Shown here: piece by piece, positions 8,711 through 16,216 of the stretch | Layout: each line of letters opens with the position of its first letter | Position numbering within the stretch: the stretch's first letter is position 1 | Assembly: GCF_040219635.1 (NCBI RefSeq) | Contig: NZ_JAVJSC010000009.1 | Coordinates: forward strand, 62,001 to 126,000 | Direction of reading: 5' to 3' | Source of the DNA: Pyruvatibacter sp. | GTDB taxonomy: Bacteria > Pseudomonadota > Alphaproteobacteria > CGMCC-115125 | DNA length: 64,000 nucleotides | The notes under the pieces: model-generated | The model's database searches: none | What the model saw: only the letters and a program-made list of their open reading frames with translations | Told to the model about the DNA's origin: nothing | Translations under genes and position numbers: made by a program

Positions 8711-10416
8711 CAGTGATGCGCCTTCGCAGCAGCGTCCGCATTGGCCATGCCCCAGAGCTTCTCAAGTTCCGGGTCAATCATCGCGGTGTTGTCAGGCCCG
8801 CCTTCCACAATCACCTTGCGGAACATGCCTGCCGCCATGTGGTACATGAGGTGACAGTGAAACGCCCATTGGCCCGGCGCATCCACTTCCACGTCAGCCG
8901 ATATGGTGACGTTTGGCGGAACGGTCAGAACGTGTTTCAGCGGGTTCCACTTGCCCGCACCCACATCCACAATCTTCCACATCCCGTGCAGGTGCATCGG
9001 GTGCGCCATCATGGTTTCGTTGATGAACGTAAAGCGCACGCGCTCACCATATTTGAGACGTATGGGTTCCGCTTCCGACAGTTTCTTGTCATTGATGGAC
9101 CACATGTAACGCTCCATGTTGCCCGTCAGTCTGAGCTTGATCTCCCGGTCATAGGGCCGCTCGTCATACAGCGGATCCTGCGCGCGCAAATCAGCCAACG
9201 ACAGAAACTTGCCGCCGTTCGCCGCATCAGGCTCAAGGCCCGACCCCGGCGCATAAAACGGATCGTCACCCTCACCTGACATCATGGCGCTCATATCGTG
9301 CCCCATTGCCGCATGGTCCATCGTGCTGTGATCCATGCCAGCGGGATCCATGCCAGCGGGATCCATGCCGTCCATCGACCCGTGATCCATATCCGCCATG
9401 GTCAGCCGGGGCGGGTCGCGCAGTTCCGGCACCTCGCCTTCCATGCCCATGCGCGGCGCAAGGGTGCCGCGCGCAAACCCGTCGCGCGCCATCGTCTCGG
9501 CAAAGATCGTGACCGCCTTGTCGTCACGCGGCCGCACGATCACGTCATATGTTTCGGCAACTGCGATGCGAAACTCATCCACTGTAACAGGCTGCACATT
9601 GTTGGCATCAGCCTGCACCACGGTCATTTCAAGGCCGGGGATGCGCACGTCAAAAAACGTCATGGCCGACGCATTGATGAACCGCAGCCGCACCCGCTCG
9701 CCCGGCTCAAAAAGCCCGGTCCAGTTCTGCCCGGCATTCATGCCGTTCATCAGATAGGTGTATCCCTGCACGTCTGAAATATCAGACGGCATCATCCGCA
9801 TTTCGCCCCAGGCCAGCCGGTCATCAATCGCACCGCCCAAACCCATGTCGGAGGCATCACGAAAGAACTCACCGACCGTGCGCTGAATGCCGTTGTAATG
9901 ATCCGGCGAGCGCTTGAGGTTCCTAAATACCTGCATGGGGCTGTCCTCATGCCAGTCGGACAGCACCACCACATAGTCGCGGTCATAGCGGAAGGGTTCA
10001 CGCGCATTAGGCTCGATGATGATTGGCCCATACATGCCCGCCCCTTCCTGCAGGCCCGAATGCGAATGATACCAGTAGGTGCCCGCCTTCGGTGCCTTGA
10101 AGCGATACGTGAACGTCTCGCCCGGCTTGATGCCGTCAAAGCTCATCCCCGGCACACCGTCCTGCTCAAACGGCAGTACAAAACCGTGCCAGTGGATGGA
10201 CGTATCTACCGCCAGCGTGTTGGTCACATTGATGGTGAGGTCTTCGCCTTCCGTGAACCGCAGCAGCGGTGCCGGTACCTGGCCGTTGATGGCGAACCCG
10301 CCAATATCGCGGCCAGACACATCAAGCGTGACCGGGCCCACTTCAAGGTCATATGTGGCCCCAAAGGCCGGTGTGATGGCAAACGCCAGAAAAATACTCA
10401 GAATACGGAGTTTCAT
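8710..10416 (-). CDS. copA: Copper-resistance multicopper oxidase CopA
   Basis: A periplasmic multicopper oxidase of the PcoA/CopA type, 568 residues. The four copper motifs are visible: HWHG (75-78), YWYHSHSG (115-121), HPMHLHG near the C terminus, and HCHLMYHMAAGM (about 520-531), which holds the type 1 Cys and Met. A Met/Asp/His-rich insert with repeated MDPAGMD and MDHSTMDHAAM units lies near residues 340-385 and probably binds Cu(I). The signal peptide (MKLRILSIFLAFAITPAFG) has no twin-arginine motif, whereas CopA homologues usually use the Tat pathway. It is the third gene of the copper operon. Confidence 0.96.
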   Translation of the reverse strand: MKLRILSIFLAFAITPAFGATYDLEVGPVTLDVSGRDIGGFAINGQVPAPLLRFTEGEDLTINVTNTLAVDTSIHWHGFVLPFEQDGVPGMSFDGIKPGETFTYRFKAPKAGTYWYHSHSGLQEGAGMYGPIIIEPNAREPFRYDRDYVVVLSDWHEDSPMQVFRNLKRSPDHYNGIQRTVGEFFRDASDMGLGGAIDDRLAWGEMRMMPSDISDVQGYTYLMNGMNAGQNWTGLFEPGERVRLRFINASAMTFFDVRIPGLEMTVVQADANNVQPVTVDEFRIAVAETYDVIVRPRDDKAVTIFAETMARDGFARGTLAPRMGMEGEVPELRDPPRLTMADMDHGSMDGMDPAGMDPAGMDHSTMDHAAMGHDMSAMMSGEGDDPFYAPGSGLEPDAANGGKFLSLADLRAQDPLYDERPYDREIKLRLTGNMERYMWSINDKKLSEAEPIRLKYGERVRFTFINETMMAHPMHLHGMWKIVDVGAGKWNPLKHVLTVPPNVTISADVEVDAPGQWAFHCHLMYHMAAGMFRKVIVEGGPDNTAMIDPELEKLWGMANADAAAKAHH

Positions 10417-10421
10417 ATCGG

Positions 10422-11012
10422 CTACTCCACATCCACCGTGCCGACCATACCGGCCGCATAATGCCCCGGCACGTTGCAGGCAAACTCAATGTCGCCCGCA
10501 GAGGTGAAGGTCCACACCACATCGCCAGACTTGCCAGGTTCCAGCAAAATGCTGTTGGGGTGATCATGGCTCATGGTGTGGCCGTCATCTCCCATCGGCA
10601 TGTTCATCATTTCGTGGTTGATGTGATCGCCCATCAGCACTCCGTGCTGCTGCATCATTGCCATCTCGGCCTGATGCGCCACGTGATAGTCCGGCGTGCC
10701 CAGATTGAACTCATGCACCAGCGTGCCTTGGTTCGAGACCTTGAAATGAATGGTCTCACCAGCCGTAACACTGAGTGTTTCAGGCTCGAAGAAATTGTCG
10801 TCCATCACAATCTCGATGACGCGGTCAGCGCTGGCAGCCTGTCCCGGCATACCAAACGACATCGGGCCGGACATCCTGGTGCCCTCCTTCATCATGTGCC
10901 CGCCACCATGAGAATGGTCGCCAGGCCCGGCGGCCAGGGCTATCGGCACGGTGGCAAACAACGCAGCACCGATGGTGAACGTGAAACGAGTAAGCATATG
11001 AAAACTGGACAT
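10422..11012 (-). CDS. Periplasmic cupredoxin-domain protein of the copper operon
   Basis: A 196-residue exported blue-copper-like protein. The ATG at 11012 is preferred because GGAG sits six bases before it; the frame extends further upstream. A signal peptide (residues 1-28) is followed by a His/Met-rich stretch, then a cupredoxin fold with predicted type 1 ligands H100, C179, H184 and M189 (HEFNLG and ACNVPGHYAAGM). An insert with many Met and His residues (about 108-150) separates the first ligand from the rest. It ends 5 bases before copA and is likely a copper carrier or electron donor for it, by inference from position. Confidence 0.9.
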   Translation of the reverse strand: MSSFHMLTRFTFTIGAALFATVPIALAAGPGDHSHGGGHMMKEGTRMSGPMSFGMPGQAASADRVIEIVMDDNFFEPETLSVTAGETIHFKVSNQGTLVHEFNLGTPDYHVAHQAEMAMMQQHGVLMGDHINHEMMNMPMGDDGHTMSHDHPNSILLEPGKSGDVVWTFTSAGDIEFACNVPGHYAAGMVGTVDVE

Positions 11013-11120
11013 AGGTAACTCCATGAGCAAATGGCCGTCGCTGCAGCCGCGTTGCACAAACGCAGCAAGACGCAGTCAGGAATGTTCTGAAAAACCTGCC
11101 GCGCCGGGCAGATGTCAAAG

Positions 11121-11468
11121 CTACCCGCGTCGGGGCGGCGGCGGGTCAAGCTCAAGGCTTGCCGATATCTCACGGTCCATAATCAACGTCACCACACGCA
11201 CCGCCGAAACTGCAACACGGCTGTGCGGTGGGCGTTGGTCGTCAATCATCGCAGACGGGCATGATGCAGATAGCGGACACACACGCAGGGCATCGCTCTC
11301 GCCGCGCACCTGCTCCGGTGTGTCAGTTCCGTCATGCCCCGTATCAAGCATCGCCGTCATATCGCATCCAAGCGAATGCGCACCGGCCATCTGCGCGGGG
11401 GCAAGGGCAGGCGCTGCTGCCGTCAGCAACATCACAACGGACAAAAACTGTGCGATTCTCATACGCAT
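11121..11468 (-). CDS. Small exported protein at the head of the copper operon
   Basis: An unrecognised protein of about 115 residues with a signal peptide (MRMRIAQFLSVVMLLTAAA), three Cys (35, 64, 70 from the ATG at 11468) and the tail LDPPPPRRG. Small Cys-bearing exported proteins with Pro/Arg-rich ends are common in copper loci, so a role in copper binding or sensing is plausible but not shown. A GTG at 11483 would extend the frame, but it lies inside the predicted promoter. The putative -10 places transcription start almost on the ATG at 11468, implying leaderless translation or the second ATG at 11462. Confidence 0.7.
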   Translation of the reverse strand: MRMRIAQFLSVVMLLTAAAPALAPAQMAGAHSLGCDMTAMLDTGHDGTDTPEQVRGESDALRVCPLSASCPSAMIDDQRPPHSRVAVSAVRVVTLIMDREISASLELDPPPPRRG

Positions 11469-11474
11469 ACCAAC

Positions 11475-11505
11475 AGTGTGCACCTTCCATTTAGGGGAAG
11501 GTCAA
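11475..11505 (-). promoter_or_regulatory. CueR-type (MerR family) copper promoter
   Basis: On the minus strand a -35 TTGACC (11505-11500) is followed by a 19-bp spacer and a weak -10 CACACT (11480-11475). The spacer carries a perfect dyad, ACCTTCC and GGAAGGT separated by 7 bases (plus-strand 11482-11488 and 11496-11502). This arm sequence, 7-base gap and long spacer match the known CueR operator of E. coli copA. The -35 overlaps the stop codon of the upstream scaffold gene. No cueR gene is in the window. Confidence 0.85.
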
Positions 11506-11963
11506 GCGGCAGTGCGACCCTCAACTTGCCCAATCGCATCCAGCACCGCGTCGAATGTCAGCATGATGGACTGGTGACGGTTTTTGAAATCGCGCGCCGG
11601 CAGCAGTACTTCAAGGTCCGCCCATTTGCCACCGGGAGCCGGACCTTCTTCCTTGAGCATTGCCCGCATTTGGTCCCGCACCTGCTCAAGCTCGGCTTTG
11701 TCGGCACCCACCACGTTACGCGCCATGACGGACGACGACGCCTGCCCCAGCGCGCAGGCATGAACCTGATGCGCAAAATCACTCACCCGGCCGTCCGCCA
11801 TTTTCACATGCACAGTCACTTTCGAGCCGCACAGCTTGGAAATAGCGCTGGCAGAAGCGTCCGCATCTTCAAGCACGCCAATGCACGGAATATCTCCCGC
11901 CAACTCAAGAATGCGGCGGTTATAAACCTCGTTCAGGCCATTTTGGGGGGCTGCTTCGCTCAT
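11502..11963 (-). CDS. Iron-sulfur cluster assembly scaffold-like protein (IscU/NifU-N family)
   Basis: A 153-residue relative of the IscU/SufU scaffold. The ATG at 11963 matches the family N terminus (MSEAAPQNGLNEVYNRRILELAG). Three Cys appear in PCIGVLED, KLCGSKV and HACALGQASSS; the last motif is typical of an alphaproteobacterial subgroup and differs from classic IscU. The LPPCH-type motif that HscA uses is absent. A role in holding or moving Fe-S clusters is inferred from the family. It lies divergent from folE, and its stop codon overlaps the promoter of the copper operon. Confidence 0.85.
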   Translation of the reverse strand: MSEAAPQNGLNEVYNRRILELAGDIPCIGVLEDADASASAISKLCGSKVTVHVKMADGRVSDFAHQVHACALGQASSSVMARNVVGADKAELEQVRDQMRAMLKEEGPAPGGKWADLEVLLPARDFKNRHQSIMLTFDAVLDAIGQVEGRTAA

Positions 11964-12287
11964 GTGCCTCAAAATGTGGGTAAAAGCGCACAATTCCAAG
12001 TCCTCTTGTCATCCAATTGCTCAAGACACACGTAATAGATGCGGGTTTCAGGGGGCAGCGTGCTTCGTTTGACCCTCAAAAAGTGCAATACTCCATGCAC
12101 AGTTTAAGCAATGTGGTCGCGGGTCTGCCGTGCCATATATCCACCTCCAAAGCGCGTGCGGTTACCCGCTAAAACCCCGCTTCGCGCATGGATTTTTCAA
12201 GTGACGCGCCTCGCAGCGCCTCATGCCCGGATGATACAAACCCAACCGGGACGGGGGGCCGCGCGTGCGCCAGGAAGGATAACGACG
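11964..12287. other. Divergent intergenic region between scaffold gene and folE
   Basis: These 324 bases must contain the promoters of two divergent genes. I see no clear -35/-10 pair, palindrome or riboswitch-like structure. The open frame that runs through it into folE has no family similarity before the chosen folE start. Confidence 0.6.
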
Positions 12288-12923
12288 ATGGATGCCAACC
12301 CAACTGCGGCAGCCGTGCCCGCCGATACCGCTGAAACCAGCATCAAGCGCCCGTCGCGCTCGGAAGCGGAAGCCGCGGTGCGCACGCTCATTTCATGGGC
12401 CGGTGACAACCCGGACCGCGAAGGCCTGATCGACACCCCGTCCCGCGTTGTGCGTGCCTACGAGGAGTTTTTTGAGGGCTACGAGGAAGACCCCGCCGAT
12501 GTGCTGGGCCGCACCTTTGAGGAAGTCGAGGGCTACAACGACATTGTCATGCTCCGCGACATCTCGTTGGAAAGCCACTGCGAGCACCACATGGTGCCAA
12601 TTCTGGGCAAGGCGCACATCGCTTATATGCCGATTGATTCAGTGGTCGGCATCTCCAAGCTCGCCCGCGTGATCGAGATTTACGCCAAGCGCCTGCAGAC
12701 GCAGGAAACCATGACGGCGCAGATCGCTGAAACCATCGCAACTGCCCTCAAGCCTGCGGGCGTGGCGGTGATGATTGAAGCCAAGCACCAGTGCATGACC
12801 ACACGCGGCATCAAGAAGCCGGATGTGGCCACCATCACCACGCAGTTTACCGGCGTGTTCAAGGACGACCCGCGCATGGAAGAACGCTTCTTCCGCCTTG
12901 TGCGCGGCGACCGCAGCTACTAA
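12288..12923 (+). CDS. folE: GTP cyclohydrolase I
   Basis: Converts GTP to 7,8-dihydroneopterin triphosphate, the first step of folate and pterin synthesis. 211 residues. The zinc-binding segment SLESHCEHHMVPILGKAH and the later HQCMTTRGIKKP carry the catalytic Cys and His. The ATG at 12288 is chosen because AGGAAGGA lies 8 bases before it; the frame opens 59 codons earlier without similarity. It is followed by a strong terminator and then hisI, a neighbour order seen in related alphaproteobacteria. Confidence 0.97.
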   Translation: MDANPTAAAVPADTAETSIKRPSRSEAEAAVRTLISWAGDNPDREGLIDTPSRVVRAYEEFFEGYEEDPADVLGRTFEEVEGYNDIVMLRDISLESHCEHHMVPILGKAHIAYMPIDSVVGISKLARVIEIYAKRLQTQETMTAQIAETIATALKPAGVAVMIEAKHQCMTTRGIKKPDVATITTQFTGVFKDDPRMEERFFRLVRGDRSY

Positions 12924-12949
12924 AACGCTGCCCACCAAGATGATTTTAG

Positions 12950-12989
12950 CGGCCCTGCATAGTATATGTGCGGGGCCGTTGTTTTTTTA
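12950..12989 (+). terminator. Rho-independent terminator after folE
   Basis: CGGCCCTGCAT (12950-12960) pairs with GTGCGGGGCCG (12968-12978), with two wobble pairs, around a 7-base AT loop. TTGTTTTTTTA follows. It separates folE from hisI, which starts 11 bases after the T-run. Confidence 0.88.
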
Positions 12990-13000
12990 GAGTTAGAGCC

Positions 13001-13489
13001 ATGAGTGAAAAACCACAGTTCGCCAAACGCCTTACCATCGAGCAGGTGGAAGAAGGCAACGACCTTGCACCAAAGTTTGACGCCAATGGCCTGATGCCGG
13101 TGGTGACAACCGACGTGCATACCGGCGACGTGCTGATGGTCGGCTACATGAACGACGAGGCTCTGGCCAAAGCCATTGAAACCGGCGAAGCGCATTATTT
13201 TTCGCGCTCACGCCAGGCCGTATGGCACAAGGGCGCAACGTCGGGTCTGGTGCAGAAAATTGTCGAACTGCGTATCGACGACGATCAGGATTCGGTGTGG
13301 ATGAAAGTGGACGTCGCAGGCTCCGGCGCATCCTGCCACGTGGGCTATATGTCGTGCTTCTACCGCGAAGTACCCATGGGCAAACGTGACGGCGATTTCA
13401 CATCCCTGGTGCTGACCTACAAGGAAAACGAAAAGACGTTTGATCCTGTAGAAGTCTATGGCGACGCCCCCAACCCGACGAAACTCTAA
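13001..13489 (+). CDS. hisI: Phosphoribosyl-AMP cyclohydrolase
   Basis: Third step of histidine synthesis, opening the adenine ring of phosphoribosyl-AMP. 162 residues, a stand-alone HisI without a HisE domain. Recognisable parts are LMVGYMNDEAL, HYFSRSRQAVWHKGATSG and the zinc-site segment GASCHVGYMSCFYREV. The ATG at 13001 directly follows the folE terminator. The last 19 bases, including the stop, are duplicated 103 bp downstream together with a palindromic repeat. Confidence 0.97.
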   Translation: MSEKPQFAKRLTIEQVEEGNDLAPKFDANGLMPVVTTDVHTGDVLMVGYMNDEALAKAIETGEAHYFSRSRQAVWHKGATSGLVQKIVELRIDDDQDSVWMKVDVAGSGASCHVGYMSCFYREVPMGKRDGDFTSLVLTYKENEKTFDPVEVYGDAPNPTKL

Positions 13490-13698
13490 GAGTAAGCGCC
13501 ACCTGTGTTGCTCTGGACCCCGTGGTCAAGCCACGGGGAAGCAAAGGTTGCAATATCACTGCCTCCCCGCGGCCAACCCGACGAAACTCTAAGAGTAAGG
13601 GCCACCCGTGTTGCTCTGGGCCCCGTGGTCAAGCCACGGGGATGCAGCTTTGGGATGTGAGCGCACCGTCTTTGCCTCCCCGCGGCTTGACCGCGGGG
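13471..13698. repeat. Duplicated hisI 3' end plus three palindromic repeats
   Basis: Bases 13471-13542 recur at 13574-13645 with a 103-bp period and only a few mismatches. The unit starts within the last codons of hisI and includes a palindrome, CCCCGTGG and CCACGGGG around TCAAG (13518-13538 and 13621-13641). A third palindrome, CCCCGCGG and CCGCGGGG around CTTGA (13678-13698), faces the other way. The same elements recur at 39.1-39.3 kb. Open frames through this region are translations of the repeat. Confidence 0.9.
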
Positions 13699-13740
13699 CC
13701 CAGGGGCCAAACAGCACAACGCATCTGCGTCACCCCGCTT

Positions 13741-14274
13741 TCAATCAGCTTTCGATGCCACCCATTGGGCACGGGTCATATGATAGAACCTGTGCGGCAA
13801 TCCCACATGATCGCCGTCGTGACTGAACACGAACCCCGCCCCCTGCATCACCTTTTGCGATGCAATGTTGCGCGCCAGTGTAAAACACCAGGCGTCACTC
13901 AGGCCCGTACGCTCAAAAACATCATCCACGCATACACGCGCAAACTCGTGCCCCCGCCCCTGACGCCAGAACGCGGGCACCACGGCATACGCCATTTCCA
14001 CAATCGGCAGTCCGTAAAACAACTCAAGCCGCAGCCCGGCATACGCGCAAAACCCGCCACTGGCCTTGTCAGTGATGTGCCACAACCCGAAGCCATGAAC
14101 ATCCCAGTGCGCCGCCCACCGACGCGCGGCCTCGCGACTTTTGTCTTCGGCAAACGGCTTGCCATCCGCTGACAGCGTATCCGTTGCCTGCGCGTTACCC
14201 TGTATCAAACGCAGATCACGCCAGTCATCCGCTGCAAAGGCGCGGAAAATCATGCGGTCTGTTTCAAGCTGCAT
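13741..14274 (-). CDS. GNAT family N-acetyltransferase (RimJ-like)
   Basis: A 177-residue acetyl-CoA-dependent acetyltransferase. The ATG at 14274 begins the family-typical MQLETDRMIFRAF; the frame extends 81 codons upstream into non-homologous sequence. The segment around YAVVPAFWRQGRGHEFA carries the R/Q-x-x-G-x-G/A acetyl-CoA pyrophosphate loop (RQGRGHE), and a later ASQKVMQGAGF is also typical. The substrate is unknown; RimJ-like enzymes often modify ribosomal proteins or small amines. It is divergent from the patatin gene. The stop lies in a small imperfect repeat of GAAAGC. Confidence 0.88.
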   Translation of the reverse strand: MQLETDRMIFRAFAADDWRDLRLIQGNAQATDTLSADGKPFAEDKSREAARRWAAHWDVHGFGLWHITDKASGGFCAYAGLRLELFYGLPIVEMAYAVVPAFWRQGRGHEFARVCVDDVFERTGLSDAWCFTLARNIASQKVMQGAGFVFSHDGDHVGLPHRFYHMTRAQWVASKAD

Positions 14275-14392
14275 AGGGCGTCTTTCTGGTGTTGCGCAAA
14301 GCTGTGACTTGCACATGTGGCGAATAATGGCATCCTGCGGCCAGATTTGAACGCGCCGCTTTCCGGGCGCGGACCATAAGGATACTGCCTTC

Positions 14393-15370
14393 ATGACGCG
14401 ACCCCGAATTGGCCTGGCTCTTGGTGGTGGCGTCGCGCGCGGGTGGGCACATATCGGCATCATGCGCGTGCTGATGGAAGAAGGCATCGAGCCTGATATC
14501 ATTTCCGGTACATCCATTGGTGCCGTCGTGGGCGGGTGTTATTCCGCAGGCAAGCTGGACGAACTGGAAATCTGGGCGCGCAGCCTGACGCCGCGCCGGG
14601 TGCTGGGCCTTCTCGACATGACATTCGGCGGCTCCGGCCTGCTGTCCGGCATGAAGCTGGCTCGCCTGCTGGAAGAAAATCTCGGTGCCATAGAGTTGCA
14701 GGATCTGCAGACACGCTTCGTGGCCGTGGCAACCGAACTGGCGACCGGTCACGAAATATGGCTGCGCGAAGGCCCGCTTGTGCCCGCCCTGCGCGCCTCC
14801 TACGCCCTGCCCGCCGTGTTCACGCCCGTCAAGATTGATGACCGCTGGCTGGTGGACGGCGCGCTGGTGAACCCGGTGCCGGCCTCTGTATGCCGCGCAT
14901 TCGGCGCGCGACTGGTGATCGCCGTGTCGCTGTCGTCCGACACTTACGGCCTTGGCATGGTCACCGAAGGCGACAAGATTGACGGTCTTGATTTTGGCTA
15001 CGAGGAAAAGAAGAACGGCAATTCGCGCTCGCTCGCCCGCGCCATGGTATCGCGCTCGACACGCCCCGACCGCGACCTCGTGCGCCAGCTATTCGGCTGG
15101 GACGAAAAAACGCCCGGCATCACCACCGTGATGATGGGTGCCCTCAACATCATTCAGGACCGGCTGGCCCGTATGCGCCTGGCCGGTGACCCCCCCGACG
15201 TGATGGTCGCCCCGCGCATCGGCCATATTTCGCTGAGTGATTTTCACAAGGCCGACGAATGCATAAAGCTGGGCGAGGACGCCGCCCGTCAGGCCATGCC
15301 GGTGATCCGTGAAGCCATGGAGTTTCTGTCAGGCACCCCCGATTTGCCCGGCGAGCCGGTATCGGAATAG
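14393..15370 (+). CDS. Patatin-like phospholipase (RssA type)
   Basis: A 325-residue serine hydrolase with a Ser-Asp dyad. The oxyanion loop GGGVARGWAH (11-20), the nucleophile elbow GTSIG with S41, and DGALVNP with D155 are all present and in the usual order. AAGGA precedes the ATG. It probably hydrolyses a lipid ester; the substrate is unknown. It has no signal peptide and should be cytoplasmic or peripheral to the inner membrane. The neighbouring CBS gene is convergent. Confidence 0.93.
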   Translation: MTRPRIGLALGGGVARGWAHIGIMRVLMEEGIEPDIISGTSIGAVVGGCYSAGKLDELEIWARSLTPRRVLGLLDMTFGGSGLLSGMKLARLLEENLGAIELQDLQTRFVAVATELATGHEIWLREGPLVPALRASYALPAVFTPVKIDDRWLVDGALVNPVPASVCRAFGARLVIAVSLSSDTYGLGMVTEGDKIDGLDFGYEEKKNGNSRSLARAMVSRSTRPDRDLVRQLFGWDEKTPGITTVMMGALNIIQDRLARMRLAGDPPDVMVAPRIGHISLSDFHKADECIKLGEDAARQAMPVIREAMEFLSGTPDLPGEPVSE

Positions 15371-15419
15371 TGCATCCAGCACCCACTGACACGACTTCTG
15401 AAACGCCTTCTGGCACGCC

Positions 15420-15851
15420 TTAGCCGCTGGCGATATAGGCCTTGAGCGACTCAGCTTCCAGCTCCGCGTCCGCGATCCGCCGCTTCACCACGTCGCCGAT
15501 TGAGATGATGCCCACGAGCTTGCCGTCCTGCACCACCGGCAGGTGACGCATACGCCCGGCAGTCATCATTTCCATCAGCTTTTCGGTTGAGTCATCAACA
15601 GCGCACGTCACCACTTCGCGGGTCATGTGGGCTGATACAGGCTCTGTGAGGGCGTCGCCCCCGTTGCGGCCAGCCGCCCGCACAATGTCGCGTTCCGACA
15701 GAATGCCTGCCACACGGTCCGCAAAGTCCGTGACGACAATGGCACCGATGCGGCGTGCGGCCAGCATGTTGACCGCGTCCTGCAACGTGGCCTCCGGCGT
15801 TATGGTCGCCACATCCCGGCCCTTGTCCTTGAGGATGCTCGATACAGTCAT
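15420..15851 (-). CDS. CBS domain protein
   Basis: A 143-residue protein made of two CBS motifs, with no enzymatic partner domain. The first starts around TITPEATLQDAVNMLAARRI and contains GILSERDIVRA; the second contains VVQDGKLVGIISIGDVVK. Such pairs bind adenosine nucleotides and act as energy sensors. AGGGAGAG precedes the ATG. Its target cannot be inferred. Confidence 0.93.
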   Translation of the reverse strand: MTVSSILKDKGRDVATITPEATLQDAVNMLAARRIGAIVVTDFADRVAGILSERDIVRAAGRNGGDALTEPVSAHMTREVVTCAVDDSTEKLMEMMTAGRMRHLPVVQDGKLVGIISIGDVVKRRIADAELEAESLKAYIASG

Positions 15852-16216
15852 CAGTCGCTCTCCCTACTGTGCACACCCGCCTTGGGGCATGGGTGTGCAG
15901 CGATGATGAATCCGACGCGGGAGTGCGCTTTTGCAGTTTGCCGGGCCTTTTCGGCTCCTTGCCGGCAAAAACACGTAGCCCTTCCGTCAAGTTCTCCCAC
16001 GCATATGAACTGAAAGTATGAGCGTGCCAAAAGAGCGCCGCAAGCCGGGAAAACAAACAAAAACAGCTATTTAGGTCAACCACACTGACATTATTGCGCC
16101 CCGCCCAATAGCTCAACCGGTCTATTGTCCGTGCAGCGTCGGCCTTTATGCTGGCCGCAATAGGGTCGTATTCGGTGCCTAATCGAGTAGTGCCACCACA
16201 AAACAGGACGGGCCAC
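15852..16216. other. Divergent intergenic region between CBS and DUF2157 genes
   Basis: 365 bases holding the promoters of two divergent genes. No confident promoter, palindrome or RNA structure is visible. Long open frames on both strands here have no recognisable similarity and no ribosome-binding sites, so I treat them as chance. Confidence 0.55.

Noticed and set aside
11469..11483. GTG at 11483 as the start of the small copper-operon protein
   Set aside because: It lies inside the CueR-type operator and upstream of the predicted transcription start.
13486..13719. Minus-strand and plus-strand open frames downstream of hisI
   Set aside because: They lie entirely in the duplicated palindromic repeat and carry the same repeat-derived peptides as at 39 kb.
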